From: CAZZEX01 sp964653285
GTDB taxonomy: Bacteria > Chloroflexota > Anaerolineae > B4-G1
Assembly (NCBI GenBank): GCA_964653285.1
Contig: CAZZEX010000027.1
Span: forward strand, 1-49,885
DNA length: 49,885 bases
Reading direction: 5' to 3'
In this document: piece after piece, positions 27,569 to 35,649 of the stretch
Layout of the letters: each line of letters starts with the position of its first letter
How positions within the stretch are numbered: the stretch's first letter is position 1
Notes under the pieces: generated by a model
The model's database searches: none
What the model was told of the DNA's origin: nothing
The model's input: the letters and a program-made list of their open reading frames with translations, nothing else
Translations under genes and position numbers: made by a program

Positions 27569-28213
27569 ATGGCGCGACAGGAAATGCCAATGCTCATTAT
27601 TTACGAGGGAGAGCTGGAAGGGCAACGATGGATCATAGATCAGGATCGAGTGACCATCGGGCGAGGGTCGGATTGCGACATCGTGCTATCGAAGCGGCAA
27701 GTCTCGCGCTACCATGCCCAGATCGATCGAGACGACGGCGGCTACCTGCTGCGCGACCTGGAGAGCAAGAACGGCACTTACGTCAATGGCCGGGAGGTGC
27801 GCGATAGGCCCTGCCGTTTGAAAGATGGGGACGAGATACAAATCGCGCTGTGCGTCAAGATGGGCTTCGTAGGCGCCGACGCGACGCTGCCGTTGGAGTT
27901 AACCGGCCCCAACAGGGGGCTGCGCATTGACCGGGCGGCCAGAAGGGTCTTTATCGGGGGGCATGAATTAACCCCGCCCCTCTCATTGGCCCAGTATCGG
28001 TTGCTGGAGTTACTGCTCGACCACGAAGGGCGGGTGATTTCTCGGGATGCGGTCGTGGCGACTGTGTGGCCCGAGGAAAAGACGATGGGTATCTCCGAGC
28101 AAGCGATTGACGCGCTGGTGCGCCGTCTGCGTGACCGCATCTCGGCCGTGGATCCGGATCACGCCTACATCGTCACTGTGCGGGGGCACGGGTTCCGGCT
28201 GGAGAACCGGTGA
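27569..28213 (+). CDS. FHA-domain winged-helix transcriptional regulator
   Basis: This 214-residue protein has an N-terminal FHA domain (about residues 5-100) with the phosphothreonine-binding motifs TIGRGSDCDIVL, QVSRYHAQI and SKNGTYVNG. An OmpR/PhoB-type winged helix (about 125-212) follows, with LAQYRLLELLLDHEGRVISRDAV and a C-terminal VRGHGFRLE hairpin. FHA binds phospho-Thr peptides, so DNA binding may be controlled by the divergent Ser/Thr kinase. The ATG at 27569 lies 5 nt after AAGGAGG, and 27566 is also possible. No receiver or BTAD domain is present, unlike PhoB or EmbR. A small SPASM open frame follows after 4 bp. Confidence 0.9.
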   Translation: MARQEMPMLIIYEGELEGQRWIIDQDRVTIGRGSDCDIVLSKRQVSRYHAQIDRDDGGYLLRDLESKNGTYVNGREVRDRPCRLKDGDEIQIALCVKMGFVGADATLPLELTGPNRGLRIDRAARRVFIGGHELTPPLSLAQYRLLELLLDHEGRVISRDAVVATVWPEEKTMGISEQAIDALVRRLRDRISAVDPDHAYIVTVRGHGFRLENR

Positions 28214-28217
28214 GTCG

Positions 28218-28640
28218 ATGAACAATGACCCACGGAACAACCAGTTACGGGACCGTTCTCAAGGCCGTCTGCAGACGCTCCCGGATCCGGCTTTCGAGTT
28301 CATCTTCCCCCAGGACCGGGAGGCGCTGGCGGTGACCATCCTTTCGACAGGCTCAGGAGGAAGACAAAACAAAGATGGCAGCACTTTTGCCACGATAGAC
28401 CCGTGGGGGCGAATGCGCCCGTGCAACCACGCGCCTCTCATTGCCGGAGACCTCCGAACCCAGTCCATCGAAGAGGCGTGGCAAGGTGAGGCCATGACCC
28501 ACTGGCGTTCCCTGGTGCCTGCCGACTGTGCTACGTGCCCGGCTTTTGCGACCTGTCACGGAGGCTGTCGCGCCCAGGCACTGCTTGCTGGTCGCATCCA
28601 GGGTCCGCTCATTCGAGATCCGCTGGTTGAGGCACCATTA
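28218..28640 (+). pseudogene. Radical-SAM/SPASM C-terminal remnant
   Basis: The frame starts 4 bp after the FHA regulator and shows only the C-terminal part of a radical-SAM peptide-modifying enzyme. A strand ATIDPWGRMRPCNHAP and the SPASM cysteine motif CATCPAFATCHGGCRAQ are clear. The radical-SAM domain with its CxxxCxxC cluster is absent, and no start-proximal homology exists. A dispersed repeat (28341-28358) sits where another conserved cysteine would be expected. The frame has no natural end and runs on antisense to the next gene until 28955. A gene fragment is most likely. A functional SPASM-only auxiliary protein cannot be excluded. Confidence 0.65.
28341..28358. repeat. Dispersed CTTTCGACAGGCTCAGG word, in-frame
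   Basis: A copy of the ~20-bp repeat family lies within the SPASM remnant, read as STGSGG. Confidence 0.65.
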
Positions 28641-28643
28641 CCG

Positions 28644-30056
28644 TCAGTCCGCACTGCGCTCGAATTCGTCGAGCACCTCCCCCGCGCTGGAAATGACCGC
28701 CGCCCGGAGGTGGTCGCCGTCAATCTCCAGCAGCGTGAAGTGGTATGCCATCACGAACGCGGCCTGCGTCGGCTCCCGCTCCTGCATCGCGTACAGCGGC
28801 GCTCCGCCCCCGGCGGTGACGACGTAGGTGACGCCGTTCACTTCGTTGCGCTCGTAGTTGTGCTTGTGGCCGTTGAATACCACGTCTACCCCATACCGCT
28901 CGAAAAGCGGGGGCAGCGTCTGGCGCACGTTGCCCTCGAGGTTATCTTGTACTGAGCTGTAGGGCGGGATGTGGAAATAGACGAAGAGCCAGGGCTGCGT
29001 GTTGGTCGCCAGTGTCTCCTCCAGCCAATCGTACTGCTCGCTGCCGGGGCCGAAGTCCGCGAGGCCGTCCACCTGCAGGCATACGAAGCGGGCGTTGCCG
29101 TAGTCGAAGGCGTACCAGCGCTCGTTGCCGGGCAGGTAGAAGAGATCGAAGTAGCGCGGGTCATTGCCCTCGTGATTGCCCAACGCAGGGAAGAGGGGGA
29201 CGTGGGCCATCAGTTCCCGCTCGATCTCGAAGAAAGTCTCCCACTCGTGGTCAGCGTTACCGTGGGCCACCAGGTCACCGGTGTGCAACACGAAGTCGGG
29301 CTCCACGGCGACGATGCGCTCCACCACCGCCTGGTGGCATTGATGCTGCGTGCGGGTGTCGCCGAAGACGACGAAGGTGAAGGCGGTCTGATCGGGGCCG
29401 GCGGCGGTGCGGAAGGTCGCGTCCTCGCTATCCTCACTCAGCGGCGCGCCGCCGCTTTCAACGCGGTAGTGGTAGACGGTGGAGGGCGTCAGGCCGGTGA
29501 GGGTGACGGCGTGGCGCGTGCCCTCCGCCTGGTCGGCCACGCTCGGACCGTACACCTCCGTCCTGCCGTAGGCCACCTCCCCATGGCTGGGCCGGTCGGT
29601 CTCCCAGACGACGATGATGGTGTTGGGCGTGACGGATTGGAGGTACGGCCCACGGGTGAGGGTGGCGTCGGGGGTGGGGACAGGTGTGAAGGTCGGCGAA
29701 GGCGTGGGAGGGGCGGGTGTGAAAGTCGGCGAAGGGGTGGGGGGGGCAGTGAGGAGTGGTGTGACGGTCGCTGCTTCGTCCTGAGGCGCTGCGGCCGAGT
29801 CTTCGGGAGGAGCGAATCGCTCGAGTTCGCAGGGGCCCTCAGGCAAAGAGTCCGGCGGCGCGGTTTCAGTCCAAGGGGTTGGGGTGGGGGGCGGCAGGGC
29901 AGGTGTCGCGGGCTGGCACGCGGTCAGGCCCGCCAACACGGCGGATAGGATAAACGCCCCTACGACGCTAACAACAAGGGTACGTTTGAGGTTCCAGGTT
30001 TCACGTTGCCTTCCAGTGTCTAGCATCCAGCGTCCAGCCTTTCGTTCATTGGTCAT
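28644..30056 (-). CDS. Purple-acid-phosphatase-like metallophosphoesterase lipoprotein
   Basis: This 470-residue lipoprotein has an N-terminal hydrophobic segment ending in a lipobox (LAGLTAC, Cys at about 47). A Thr/Pro linker, a fibronectin-III-like domain (about 130-215) of the kind that precedes purple acid phosphatases, and a metallophosphoesterase domain follow. The metal-binding blocks are all visible: GDTRT, GDLVAHG, GNHEG, FHIPPYS and GHKHNYER. It should hydrolyse phosphate esters outside the cytoplasm, with substrate unknown. Its first 20 codons and upstream edge are a heptamer array (29983-30059), so the peptide before the lipoprotein signal is unusually long and probably repeat-derived. 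Confidence 0.9.
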   Translation of the reverse strand: MTNERKAGRWMLDTGRQRETWNLKRTLVVSVVGAFILSAVLAGLTACQPATPALPPPTPTPWTETAPPDSLPEGPCELERFAPPEDSAAAPQDEAATVTPLLTAPPTPSPTFTPAPPTPSPTFTPVPTPDATLTRGPYLQSVTPNTIIVVWETDRPSHGEVAYGRTEVYGPSVADQAEGTRHAVTLTGLTPSTVYHYRVESGGAPLSEDSEDATFRTAAGPDQTAFTFVVFGDTRTQHQCHQAVVERIVAVEPDFVLHTGDLVAHGNADHEWETFFEIERELMAHVPLFPALGNHEGNDPRYFDLFYLPGNERWYAFDYGNARFVCLQVDGLADFGPGSEQYDWLEETLATNTQPWLFVYFHIPPYSSVQDNLEGNVRQTLPPLFERYGVDVVFNGHKHNYERNEVNGVTYVVTAGGGAPLYAMQEREPTQAAFVMAYHFTLLEIDGDHLRAAVISSAGEVLDEFERSAD

Positions 30057-30059
30057 TGA
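29983..30059. repeat. Heptamer array, eleven units, at the phosphatase 5' end
   Basis: Eleven consecutive 7-bp blocks stay in register, for example GGTTCCA then GGTTTCA, later ATCCAGC then GTCCAGC, and finally TCATTGG then TCATTGA. The array includes the phosphatase start codon and the N-terminal region before the lipoprotein signal. Confidence 0.75.
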
Positions 30060-30118
30060 ACCACTGCCCAGTATGCCACAGATTCCCTCTTCGTGCCAGT
30101 CGGCGCGGGTGGCCCGCC

Positions 30119-30147
30119 TTGTACCGTGTGCTGATCTCTGGTATGAT
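30119..30147 (+). promoter_or_regulatory. Promoter of the C39-like peptidase gene, leaderless
   Basis: TTGTAC (30119-30124), 17-bp spacer, TATGAT (30142-30147). The ATG at 30154 is 7 bp after the -10 element, so the transcript would start at the start codon. Confidence 0.6.
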
Positions 30148-30153
30148 GGGCGT

Positions 30154-31461
30154 ATGGCGAAGTCACGCTACGTCCTCGTCCTGATCGCGGCGCTGATGCT
30201 GCTGGGGGTCAGCTTGTTGACCTGCCCGGCGCTCATCCGTGCGCTGCCGGGCCGCTACGCCTACTACCTGCCGAGGCCGCTCCAGGAACTGCGCCACAAC
30301 CCCCACCCGGACACCCTTCCCACTCCTGCCCTTGTCCATACTCCCACACCTGTCCTCGCCCACACTCTTACTCCCTCCCCCACCCGCACTCCTACCCCCG
30401 CTCCCTCCCACACTCCCACATATCTGCCTCCCACGTCCACCCCTGTCCCGACACCAACGCCCACGCCTCCGATCAGTATCACACTGACCGGCTTGCGCCA
30501 CGAGCACCAGGGCTGGAACAACTGCGGGCCGACCACGCTGGCGATGGCGCTCTCCTGCTGGGGACGTGGCGAGACCCAGTACGACGTCGCCCCCGTCCTC
30601 AAACCCGATCCGGAGGACAAGAACGTCAGCCCATGGGAGATGGAAGCGTACGTGCGCAGTCTACCCCTCTCCGCTTCGGGGGGGCCGGGGGGGGTAGGCG
30701 CGATCGTGCGCGTGGGCGGCACCCTCGAGCGGCTCAAGGCGCTGGTGCGCGCGGGTTTCCCTGTCGTCGTCGAAACCTGGTACGTGCGCGACGCCCACGA
30801 CCAACTCGGCCACTATCGTCTCATCATCGGCTACGACGATGCCGCCGGGCAGTTCCTCACCTACGACTCGCTCCACGGCCCCGACGTGACCATCGGCTAC
30901 CGGGAACTGGACGAGCTGTGGCGCGTCTTCAACCGGGCCTACCTGGTGGTCTACGCGCCGGAGCGGTGGGAAGCGCTGGCGGCTGTCCTCGGCCCCGATT
31001 TAGACGACGCGGCGATGTACGAGCGAGCGCTGGAGACGGCCCGCGTCGAGGCTGTGGCCCCGCCTGAATCCTGCGTGGCCTACGCCGACTGCGCGGATTG
31101 GGTGACCTTCTCCTGGTTCAGTGCTGGCTCCAGCCTGACTTCGCTGGGGCGACACGCTGAGGCGGTGGTGGCATACGACCAGGCGCGGCAGTTGGGGCTG
31201 CACTACCGCATGCTGTGGTACCAGTTCGGCTCTTATGAGAGTTACCACGCCGTGGGTCGCTACGATGACGTCATCGCGCTGGCCGATGCGACGCTGGCGA
31301 CGGCAAGCAATCTGGAGGAATCGTACTACTGGCGCGGGATGGCGTGGCTGGCGCAAGGGGACGCCGATGGAGCGTGGGCCGACTTCAAGGCGGCGCTACG
31401 TTATCACGAGAACTGGCCGCCAGCGGTGATCGCGCTGGCGGGGATGAAAGACTCTCCCTGA
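30154..31461 (+). CDS. Surface C39-like cysteine peptidase with TPR repeats
   Basis: This protein of about 435 residues has an N-terminal membrane anchor or signal (about 5-30), then a Thr/Pro-rich linker of some 50 residues. A peptidase_C39_2-type domain follows, with catalytic Cys in NNCGPTTLAMAL and His in GHYRLIIGYDD, and then TPR-like helices (about 285-430). It should face the outside and cleave or bind peptides. The target is unknown. The ATG at 30154 is 7 bp after a TATGAT box, giving a leaderless message; the frame is open further upstream but would cross the promoter. A 37-bp G/C hairpin is inserted in-frame within the peptidase domain (30661-30697), reading PLSASGGPGG. Confidence 0.82.
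   Translation: MAKSRYVLVLIAALMLLGVSLLTCPALIRALPGRYAYYLPRPLQELRHNPHPDTLPTPALVHTPTPVLAHTLTPSPTRTPTPAPSHTPTYLPPTSTPVPTPTPTPPISITLTGLRHEHQGWNNCGPTTLAMALSCWGRGETQYDVAPVLKPDPEDKNVSPWEMEAYVRSLPLSASGGPGGVGAIVRVGGTLERLKALVRAGFPVVVETWYVRDAHDQLGHYRLIIGYDDAAGQFLTYDSLHGPDVTIGYRELDELWRVFNRAYLVVYAPERWEALAAVLGPDLDDAAMYERALETARVEAVAPPESCVAYADCADWVTFSWFSAGSSLTSLGRHAEAVVAYDQARQLGLHYRMLWYQFGSYESYHAVGRYDDVIALADATLATASNLEESYYWRGMAWLAQGDADGAWADFKAALRYHENWPPAVIALAGMKDSP
30661..30697. repeat. 37-bp G/C hairpin inserted in-frame
   Basis: CTACCCC at one end pairs with GGGGTAG at the other, around CCGCTTCGG and long G-runs. It adds a Gly/Ser-rich peptide between VRSLP and VGAIVRVGG in the peptidase. The CGCTTCGG core is shared with the element at 38717. 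Confidence 0.65.
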
Positions 31462-31477
31462 TGTGGTTGGAGGCGTT

Positions 31478-32807
31478 ATGCTGCCACAGAAACACACCTT
31501 CAGGCTGACTACTCTGGATCTTCCGCTGGCGCTCTTTCTGCTGAGCGCTGTCCTCGGCGTGTGGCCGGCCTACGACCTCAGTCTATGTTGGAGCCCGCTG
31601 ATCGTGCTGACCATCGGCGTCTTGCTGTATGGTTTGATCTCCCGTTTAGGTACATCCATCGCTGGTGGCGTGCCATTGCGACGTTCATCGTCTTCACGAG
31701 CGTGCTCTTATCGCTGTACTTCGTCACCCAATATGCTCACTTTCCCTTTGGGTACACCAAAGAGGTAGGGGCGATCAGTCGCCTGGGCGCATTTATTGGC
31801 AAGATCGTCCCGCCAGCCGTCATCTGGGTACCCAGGGGCAACAGCGTGGCGACGTTTCTGGAAGGAGGGTTCTTCCTTGCGGTTGCGCTGGTATTGACAG
31901 AGAAACAGTTGGAGAAACGGTGGGCGTGGCGCATCGGCGGCACCATCGGTGCCAGTCTGATCGCGCTGGCGCTGCTGATGAGTGCATCGCGAGGGGCGTG
32001 ACTGGCCGTGCTGGTTACGTTGGTGCTGTGGTTGGCTCTCCACTGGCGACCGGCGCGTGCGGTCGCCATCGCCGGCGGGGTGCTGGCGCTGGGGCTGGTG
32101 ATCTACGTGATTGCGCGGCACGACATCACCGCGCTGGGCGATATTCCAGTCGTCAATCGGATACTGGCCTCGCTGTTTATCCGCCCGGACCGGCTTGACG
32201 CGTACCGCAACAGCATCTATCTGATCCAGGACTTCCCGCTGACCGGAATTGGATTGGGTGAACAGTTCGCGATGGTGTTCTCCAGATATGCCCTGCTCTT
32301 ACGACATCCGTTTCTCAGCTATTCCCACAACCTCTACCTGGATTTATGGCTCGAACACGGGTTGCTCGGCGCCACTGCGTGGCTGTGGTTGATGGCAGCG
32401 CTCTACCAGGCTGCCCGAACCCATGCAAAACCTGGTACCGACCTTCTATACCAGTCCACCTGGAACAGTTCGTGGATTTATGGTGCTGGTTTCCGTTCTT
32501 CGGACTGCTCGGATTGAACGTGGCTGTCATCTTGCGTCGGGCTTCTGCAACGCCCCCTTCTACAATTACAATGCCCCACAGGCGACGCTGGGTGTTCCCC
32601 GCTGGGGTGGTGGGTGTATTCCTCGTTGCGGTCGTAGTCAGCCTGCATCCCGTGCTGGCCACATGGCACGCCAACCTGGGCTGCGTGCTGCAAGCCTGCG
32701 GGGACCTGCTGGCGTCCCTGAGCGACGAGCAGAAGGCCACCCTACTGCAACAGGCCGCGGACCGCTACCGGCGGGCGATCCAGGCCGAGCAAACTCAGAT
32801 CTACTGA
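31478..32807 (+). pseudogene. O-antigen ligase (Wzy_C) family membrane protein, multiply broken
   Basis: The pieces of one polytopic membrane protein lie in all three frames. The first is a start with GGAGG (31478) and one or two helices. The frame shifts near 31645 and continues through helices to LLMSASRGA. There a TGA (31999-32001) replaces an expected Trp codon, and the same frame continues with the Wzy_C loop (PLTGIGLGEQF, then HPFLSYSHNLYLDLWLEHGLLG). A second shift near 32450 leads into the last helices and the beginning of a TPR-like tail. Three separate lesions make a sequencing artefact unlikely for all of them. The ancestral role would be polymerisation or ligation of surface polysaccharide. 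Confidence 0.85.
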
Positions 32808-32828
32808 GCCTGCGTTTCTGGGCCACTA

Positions 32829-33680
32829 TCAGGAATAGGCGTAGAACCCCCGCCCGGTCTTGCGCCCCAAGTGGCCGGCCGCGACCATGCGCTTCAGGAG
32901 CGGGCAGGGGCGGTACTTGTCGTCCCCCAGGCCAGCGTGGAGCACCTCCATCACGTTGAGCACGATGTCCAGCCCAATCAGGTCGGCCAACGTCAGCGGT
33001 CCCATCGGGTGGTTCATCCCCAACTTCATCACCGTGTCAATCGCCTCCCGTGTGCCCACCCCCTCCATCAGCGCGTAGACCGCCTCGTTGATCATTGGGC
33101 AGAGGATGCGGTTGGAAATGAAGCCGGGATAGTCCTGAGCCTCCACCGGGGTCTTGTCCAGTTGCTCCGTCAGGGCGACTACCGTGGCCGTCGTCTCGTC
33201 GGAGGTCTCCAGCCCCCGGATGACCTCGACCAGTTTCATCAGCGGCACCGGGTTCATGAAGTGCATGCCGACGACCTTGTCGGGCCGGCGGGTGACGGCT
33301 CCAAGTTCGGTGATGGAGATGGAGGAGGTGTTGCTGGCCAGGATGACCTCGGGACGGGTGCGTTCGTCCAGTTCGACGAATACTCGTTTTTTGATCTCGA
33401 GGTTCTCGACTACTGCCTCGACGACGAGATCGGCGTCGGCAGTGGCGGCGACCTCGGTGGCGGTGGTGACGTTCGCCAGCCCTGCCTCCCGCTGCTCGTC
33501 GGTCAGGCGGCCCTTGCTGTGGAGTTTCTCTACCGACTTGCGGATCGAGGCCATCGCCCGCTCCAGTTGCTCCGGCAGGATGTCAATGAGGGTGACCTGG
33601 TAGCCGGTCGTAGCGCAGACCTGGGCGATGCCGTTACCCATCGTGCCGGCGCCGATAACAGCGATGTGCTTAATGTTCAT
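32829..33680 (-). CDS. hbd: 3-hydroxybutyryl-CoA dehydrogenase
   Basis: This 283-residue enzyme oxidises or reduces the 3-hydroxyacyl/acetoacetyl-CoA pair with NAD(P). The Rossmann motif GAGTMGNG (residues 10-17), catalytic His140 in GMHFMNPVPLMKLVE with Glu152, and the C-terminal dimer domain (NRILCPMINEA and DLIGLD) are all present, and length is typical. It follows the thiolase gene on the same strand, separated by a 61-bp gap with a perfect inverted repeat. Together the pair makes 3-hydroxybutyryl-CoA from acetyl-CoA or runs the reverse. No crotonase, acyl-CoA dehydrogenase or PHB synthase gene is nearby to fix the direction. Confidence 0.95.
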   Translation of the reverse strand: MNIKHIAVIGAGTMGNGIAQVCATTGYQVTLIDILPEQLERAMASIRKSVEKLHSKGRLTDEQREAGLANVTTATEVAATADADLVVEAVVENLEIKKRVFVELDERTRPEVILASNTSSISITELGAVTRRPDKVVGMHFMNPVPLMKLVEVIRGLETSDETTATVVALTEQLDKTPVEAQDYPGFISNRILCPMINEAVYALMEGVGTREAIDTVMKLGMNHPMGPLTLADLIGLDIVLNVMEVLHAGLGDDKYRPCPLLKRMVAAGHLGRKTGRGFYAYS

Positions 33681-33694
33681 CTTGATTCCTTCTG

Positions 33695-33736
33695 ATTGAG
33701 AAACCGGGTTTTTCAGAAAAAACCCGGTTTCTCAAT
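33695..33736. repeat. Perfect 19-bp inverted repeat between thiolase and hbd
   Basis: Two perfect 19-bp arms (33695-33713 and 33718-33736), containing AAACCGGGTTT, flank a 4-nt loop. It lies between two same-strand genes of one pathway and directly upstream of the hbd ribosome site (AGAAGG). It could attenuate or stabilise the hbd message, or be another dispersed palindrome. Confidence 0.7.
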
Positions 33737-33741
33737 GCATG

Positions 33742-34938
33742 TCACGTATCCAGTTCGATCGCCATGGCTACTGCCCCGCCCCCTCCCAGGCAGAGGGTGG
33801 CCAGTCCCCGCTTCAGTCCCCGGTGGCGCAGCGCGTAGATGAGCGTGACCAACACGCGAGCGCCGGAACAGCCGATGGGGTGGCCGAGGGCAATGGCCCC
33901 GCCGTTGACGTTGACTTTCTCCCAGTTGAGCCCCAGTTCCCGGCCGTCGGCCAGGCACTGGGCGGCGAAGGCCTCATTCATCTCGACCAAGTCGTAGTCG
34001 TCCACGGTGGTGCCGGTCTTCTCTAGTAGCCTCCGCACGGCGAAGATAGGGGCGGTGAAGATCTTGAGCGGCTCGACCGCCGCCTGGTCGTAGGCGACGA
34101 TGCGGGCCAGCGGCTGGATGCCCAGTTCCTCCGCCTTGGCCCGGCTCATCACCACCGTGGCGGCAGCCCCGTCGGTGATGCCGGGGGAGTTGCCGGCGGT
34201 GACGATGCCGTCGGGCTGGAAGGCCGGCCTGAGACGCGCCAGTTTCTCCAGGCTGGTATCTCGCCGGGGGACCTCGTCGGTGTCGAAGAGGATCGGCGGG
34301 CCTTTGCGCTGCGGCACTTCCACGGGCACGATTTCGTCCTTGAAGCGCCCCTCGTCAATGGCGGCGATGGCTTTCATCTGGCTGTTGTAGGCGTACTCGT
34401 CTAGTTCCTCCCGCGTCAGGTTGTACTCGCGGGCGATCCACTCGGCGGAGTTGCCCATGTGCTGGTTCTCGAAGGGGCACCACAGCCCGTCGAGCACCAT
34501 CCCGTCAACCAGTTTCCCGTCGCCCAGGCGGTAGCCGAAGCGGGCCTTGTGGAGCAGGTATGGCCCGTTGTTCATGCTCTCCATCCCGCCAGCGACGAAG
34601 ATGTCGCCATCGCTGGCGGCGATCATAGCGGCGGTCAGCATGACCGTCTTGAGGCCAGAGCCGCAGATTTTATTGACGGTGGTGGCTCCGATGGTAGGGG
34701 GGATGCCGGCCTTGATGGACGCCTGGCGGGCGGGGGCCTGCCCCTGCCCAGCCTGGACGACGTTGCCCATCAGCACCTCGTCAATCGAGGCGGGGTCAAT
34801 CCCGGCCCGCTCCACGGCGGCGCGGACCGCCACAGCCCCCAGGTCGGAGGCGGAGAAAGGCACCAGCGTGCCCTGGAACTTGCCGACGGGGGTGCGGACG
34901 GCAGAGACAATAACGGCTTCACGGTGATTCTTGGACAT
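33742..34938 (-). CDS. Acetyl-CoA C-acetyltransferase (thiolase)
   Basis: This 398-residue thiolase condenses two acetyl-CoA to acetoacetyl-CoA or cleaves 3-ketoacyl-CoA. Nucleophile Cys92 is in KICGSGLKTVM, the active-site His is in GGAIALGHPIGCSGAR, and the second Cys is in ATLCLGGGGAVAM. Length and motif order fit the biosynthetic/degradative thiolase family closely. It is the first gene of a probable two-gene unit with hbd. The substrate chain length cannot be read from the sequence, so atoB or phaA would be a guess. Confidence 0.95.
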   Translation of the reverse strand: MSKNHREAVIVSAVRTPVGKFQGTLVPFSASDLGAVAVRAAVERAGIDPASIDEVLMGNVVQAGQGQAPARQASIKAGIPPTIGATTVNKICGSGLKTVMLTAAMIAASDGDIFVAGGMESMNNGPYLLHKARFGYRLGDGKLVDGMVLDGLWCPFENQHMGNSAEWIAREYNLTREELDEYAYNSQMKAIAAIDEGRFKDEIVPVEVPQRKGPPILFDTDEVPRRDTSLEKLARLRPAFQPDGIVTAGNSPGITDGAAATVVMSRAKAEELGIQPLARIVAYDQAAVEPLKIFTAPIFAVRRLLEKTGTTVDDYDLVEMNEAFAAQCLADGRELGLNWEKVNVNGGAIALGHPIGCSGARVLVTLIYALRHRGLKRGLATLCLGGGGAVAMAIELDT

Positions 34939-35033
34939 TGTATTTCCTCCCTGTTGTTAGTGAAGCCAACGGAAATAGACGTAAAACCCAGAAACCATTC
35001 CGTCTTTCAGGATACCCCGGTTGGTCCGAGGCT

Positions 35034-35552
35034 CTACGGCTGACTAGTGAGGTCGCCTGAAGCGCTGCTCATCTGCTCAAACAGCGGCCGCAGCCGCTCG
35101 TAGGTCTGGTCCAGCCACTCCGGCATGATCCGTGTCTGGCCGATGACGGTCATATAATTCGTGTCGCCCGCCCAGCGGGGTACCACGTGCAGGTGGACGT
35201 GCTCCGCCACCCCGGCCCCTCCAGCCGTACCGATGTTCACGCCGATGTTGAAGCCCTGCGGCTCGTATGCGGCCCGCAACACCCGCAGACTCAACTGCGT
35301 CAGCGCTATCAACTCGGCCAGCGCGTCAGCGTTCAGGTACTCCAAGGAGGAGACGTGATCATAGGGGACTACCATCAGGTGCCCATTGCTGTAGGGGAAA
35401 CGGTTGAGGATCACGTAGCACAGGTAGCCACGGTGGAGGATGTGTACTTCCGCGTCGTCTGCCTGCGGCTGGAGGCAGAAGATACACCCTTCGGGCGCTT
35501 CTTCTTCGCCGCGCAGGTAGGGCATGCGCCAGGGGGTCCAGAGGTGGTCCAT
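35034..35552 (-). CDS. HIT-family hydrolase/adenylyltransferase (Ap4A type)
   Basis: From the ATG at 35552 the protein is 172 residues and starts with MDHLWTPWRMPYL, the usual opening of the branch of HIT proteins annotated as Ap4A phosphorylase-like. CIFC follows (possible zinc ligand), then NRFPYSNGHLMVVPY, and the catalytic triad motif EHVHLHVVPRW. A frame extending to 35663 lacks homology and crosses the promoter. It likely acts on dinucleoside polyphosphates or other nucleoside phosphoramidates. It is divergent from birA. Confidence 0.9.
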   Translation of the reverse strand: MDHLWTPWRMPYLRGEEEAPEGCIFCLQPQADDAEVHILHRGYLCYVILNRFPYSNGHLMVVPYDHVSSLEYLNADALAELIALTQLSLRVLRAAYEPQGFNIGVNIGTAGGAGVAEHVHLHVVPRWAGDTNYMTVIGQTRIMPEWLDQTYERLRPLFEQMSSASGDLTSQP

Positions 35553-35561
35553 TGCCCCCTG

Positions 35562-35590
35562 ATTGTACAACAAATCGGAGTAGGAGGCAA
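35562..35590 (-). promoter_or_regulatory. Promoter of the HIT gene
   Basis: On the minus strand TTGCCT (35590-35585), 17-bp spacer, TACAAT (35567-35562). It is 9 bp from the ATG at 35552, so the transcript is nearly leaderless. Confidence 0.6.
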
Positions 35591-35597
35591 TCTCGCG

Positions 35598-35626
35598 TTG
35601 ACAGGGAAGGATGGGGAGAGTAGAAT
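35598..35626 (+). promoter_or_regulatory. Promoter of birA
   Basis: TTGACA (35598-35603), 17-bp spacer, TAGAAT (35621-35626). AGGAAG then lies 5 nt before the ATG at 35650. Confidence 0.65.
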
Positions 35627-35649
35627 GGTAGCGAGAGGCAGGAAGCAAG

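Noticed and set aside
28971..29948. A 325-residue open frame antisense to the phosphatase
   Set aside because: The phosphatase has every metal-binding motif in order, while the antisense frame has none and ends in Arg/Gly runs from the Thr/Pro linker.
31999..32001. TGA in the O-antigen ligase gene as evidence for TGA-Trp recoding
   Set aside because: Many intact genes here end in TGA with tightly spaced neighbours (for example the ATGA overlaps), so TGA is a normal stop codon.
33695..33736. The thiolase-hbd hairpin as an ordinary terminator
   Set aside because: It has internal T/A runs but no T-run after the stem in the direction of transcription, and it lies within a two-gene unit of one pathway.
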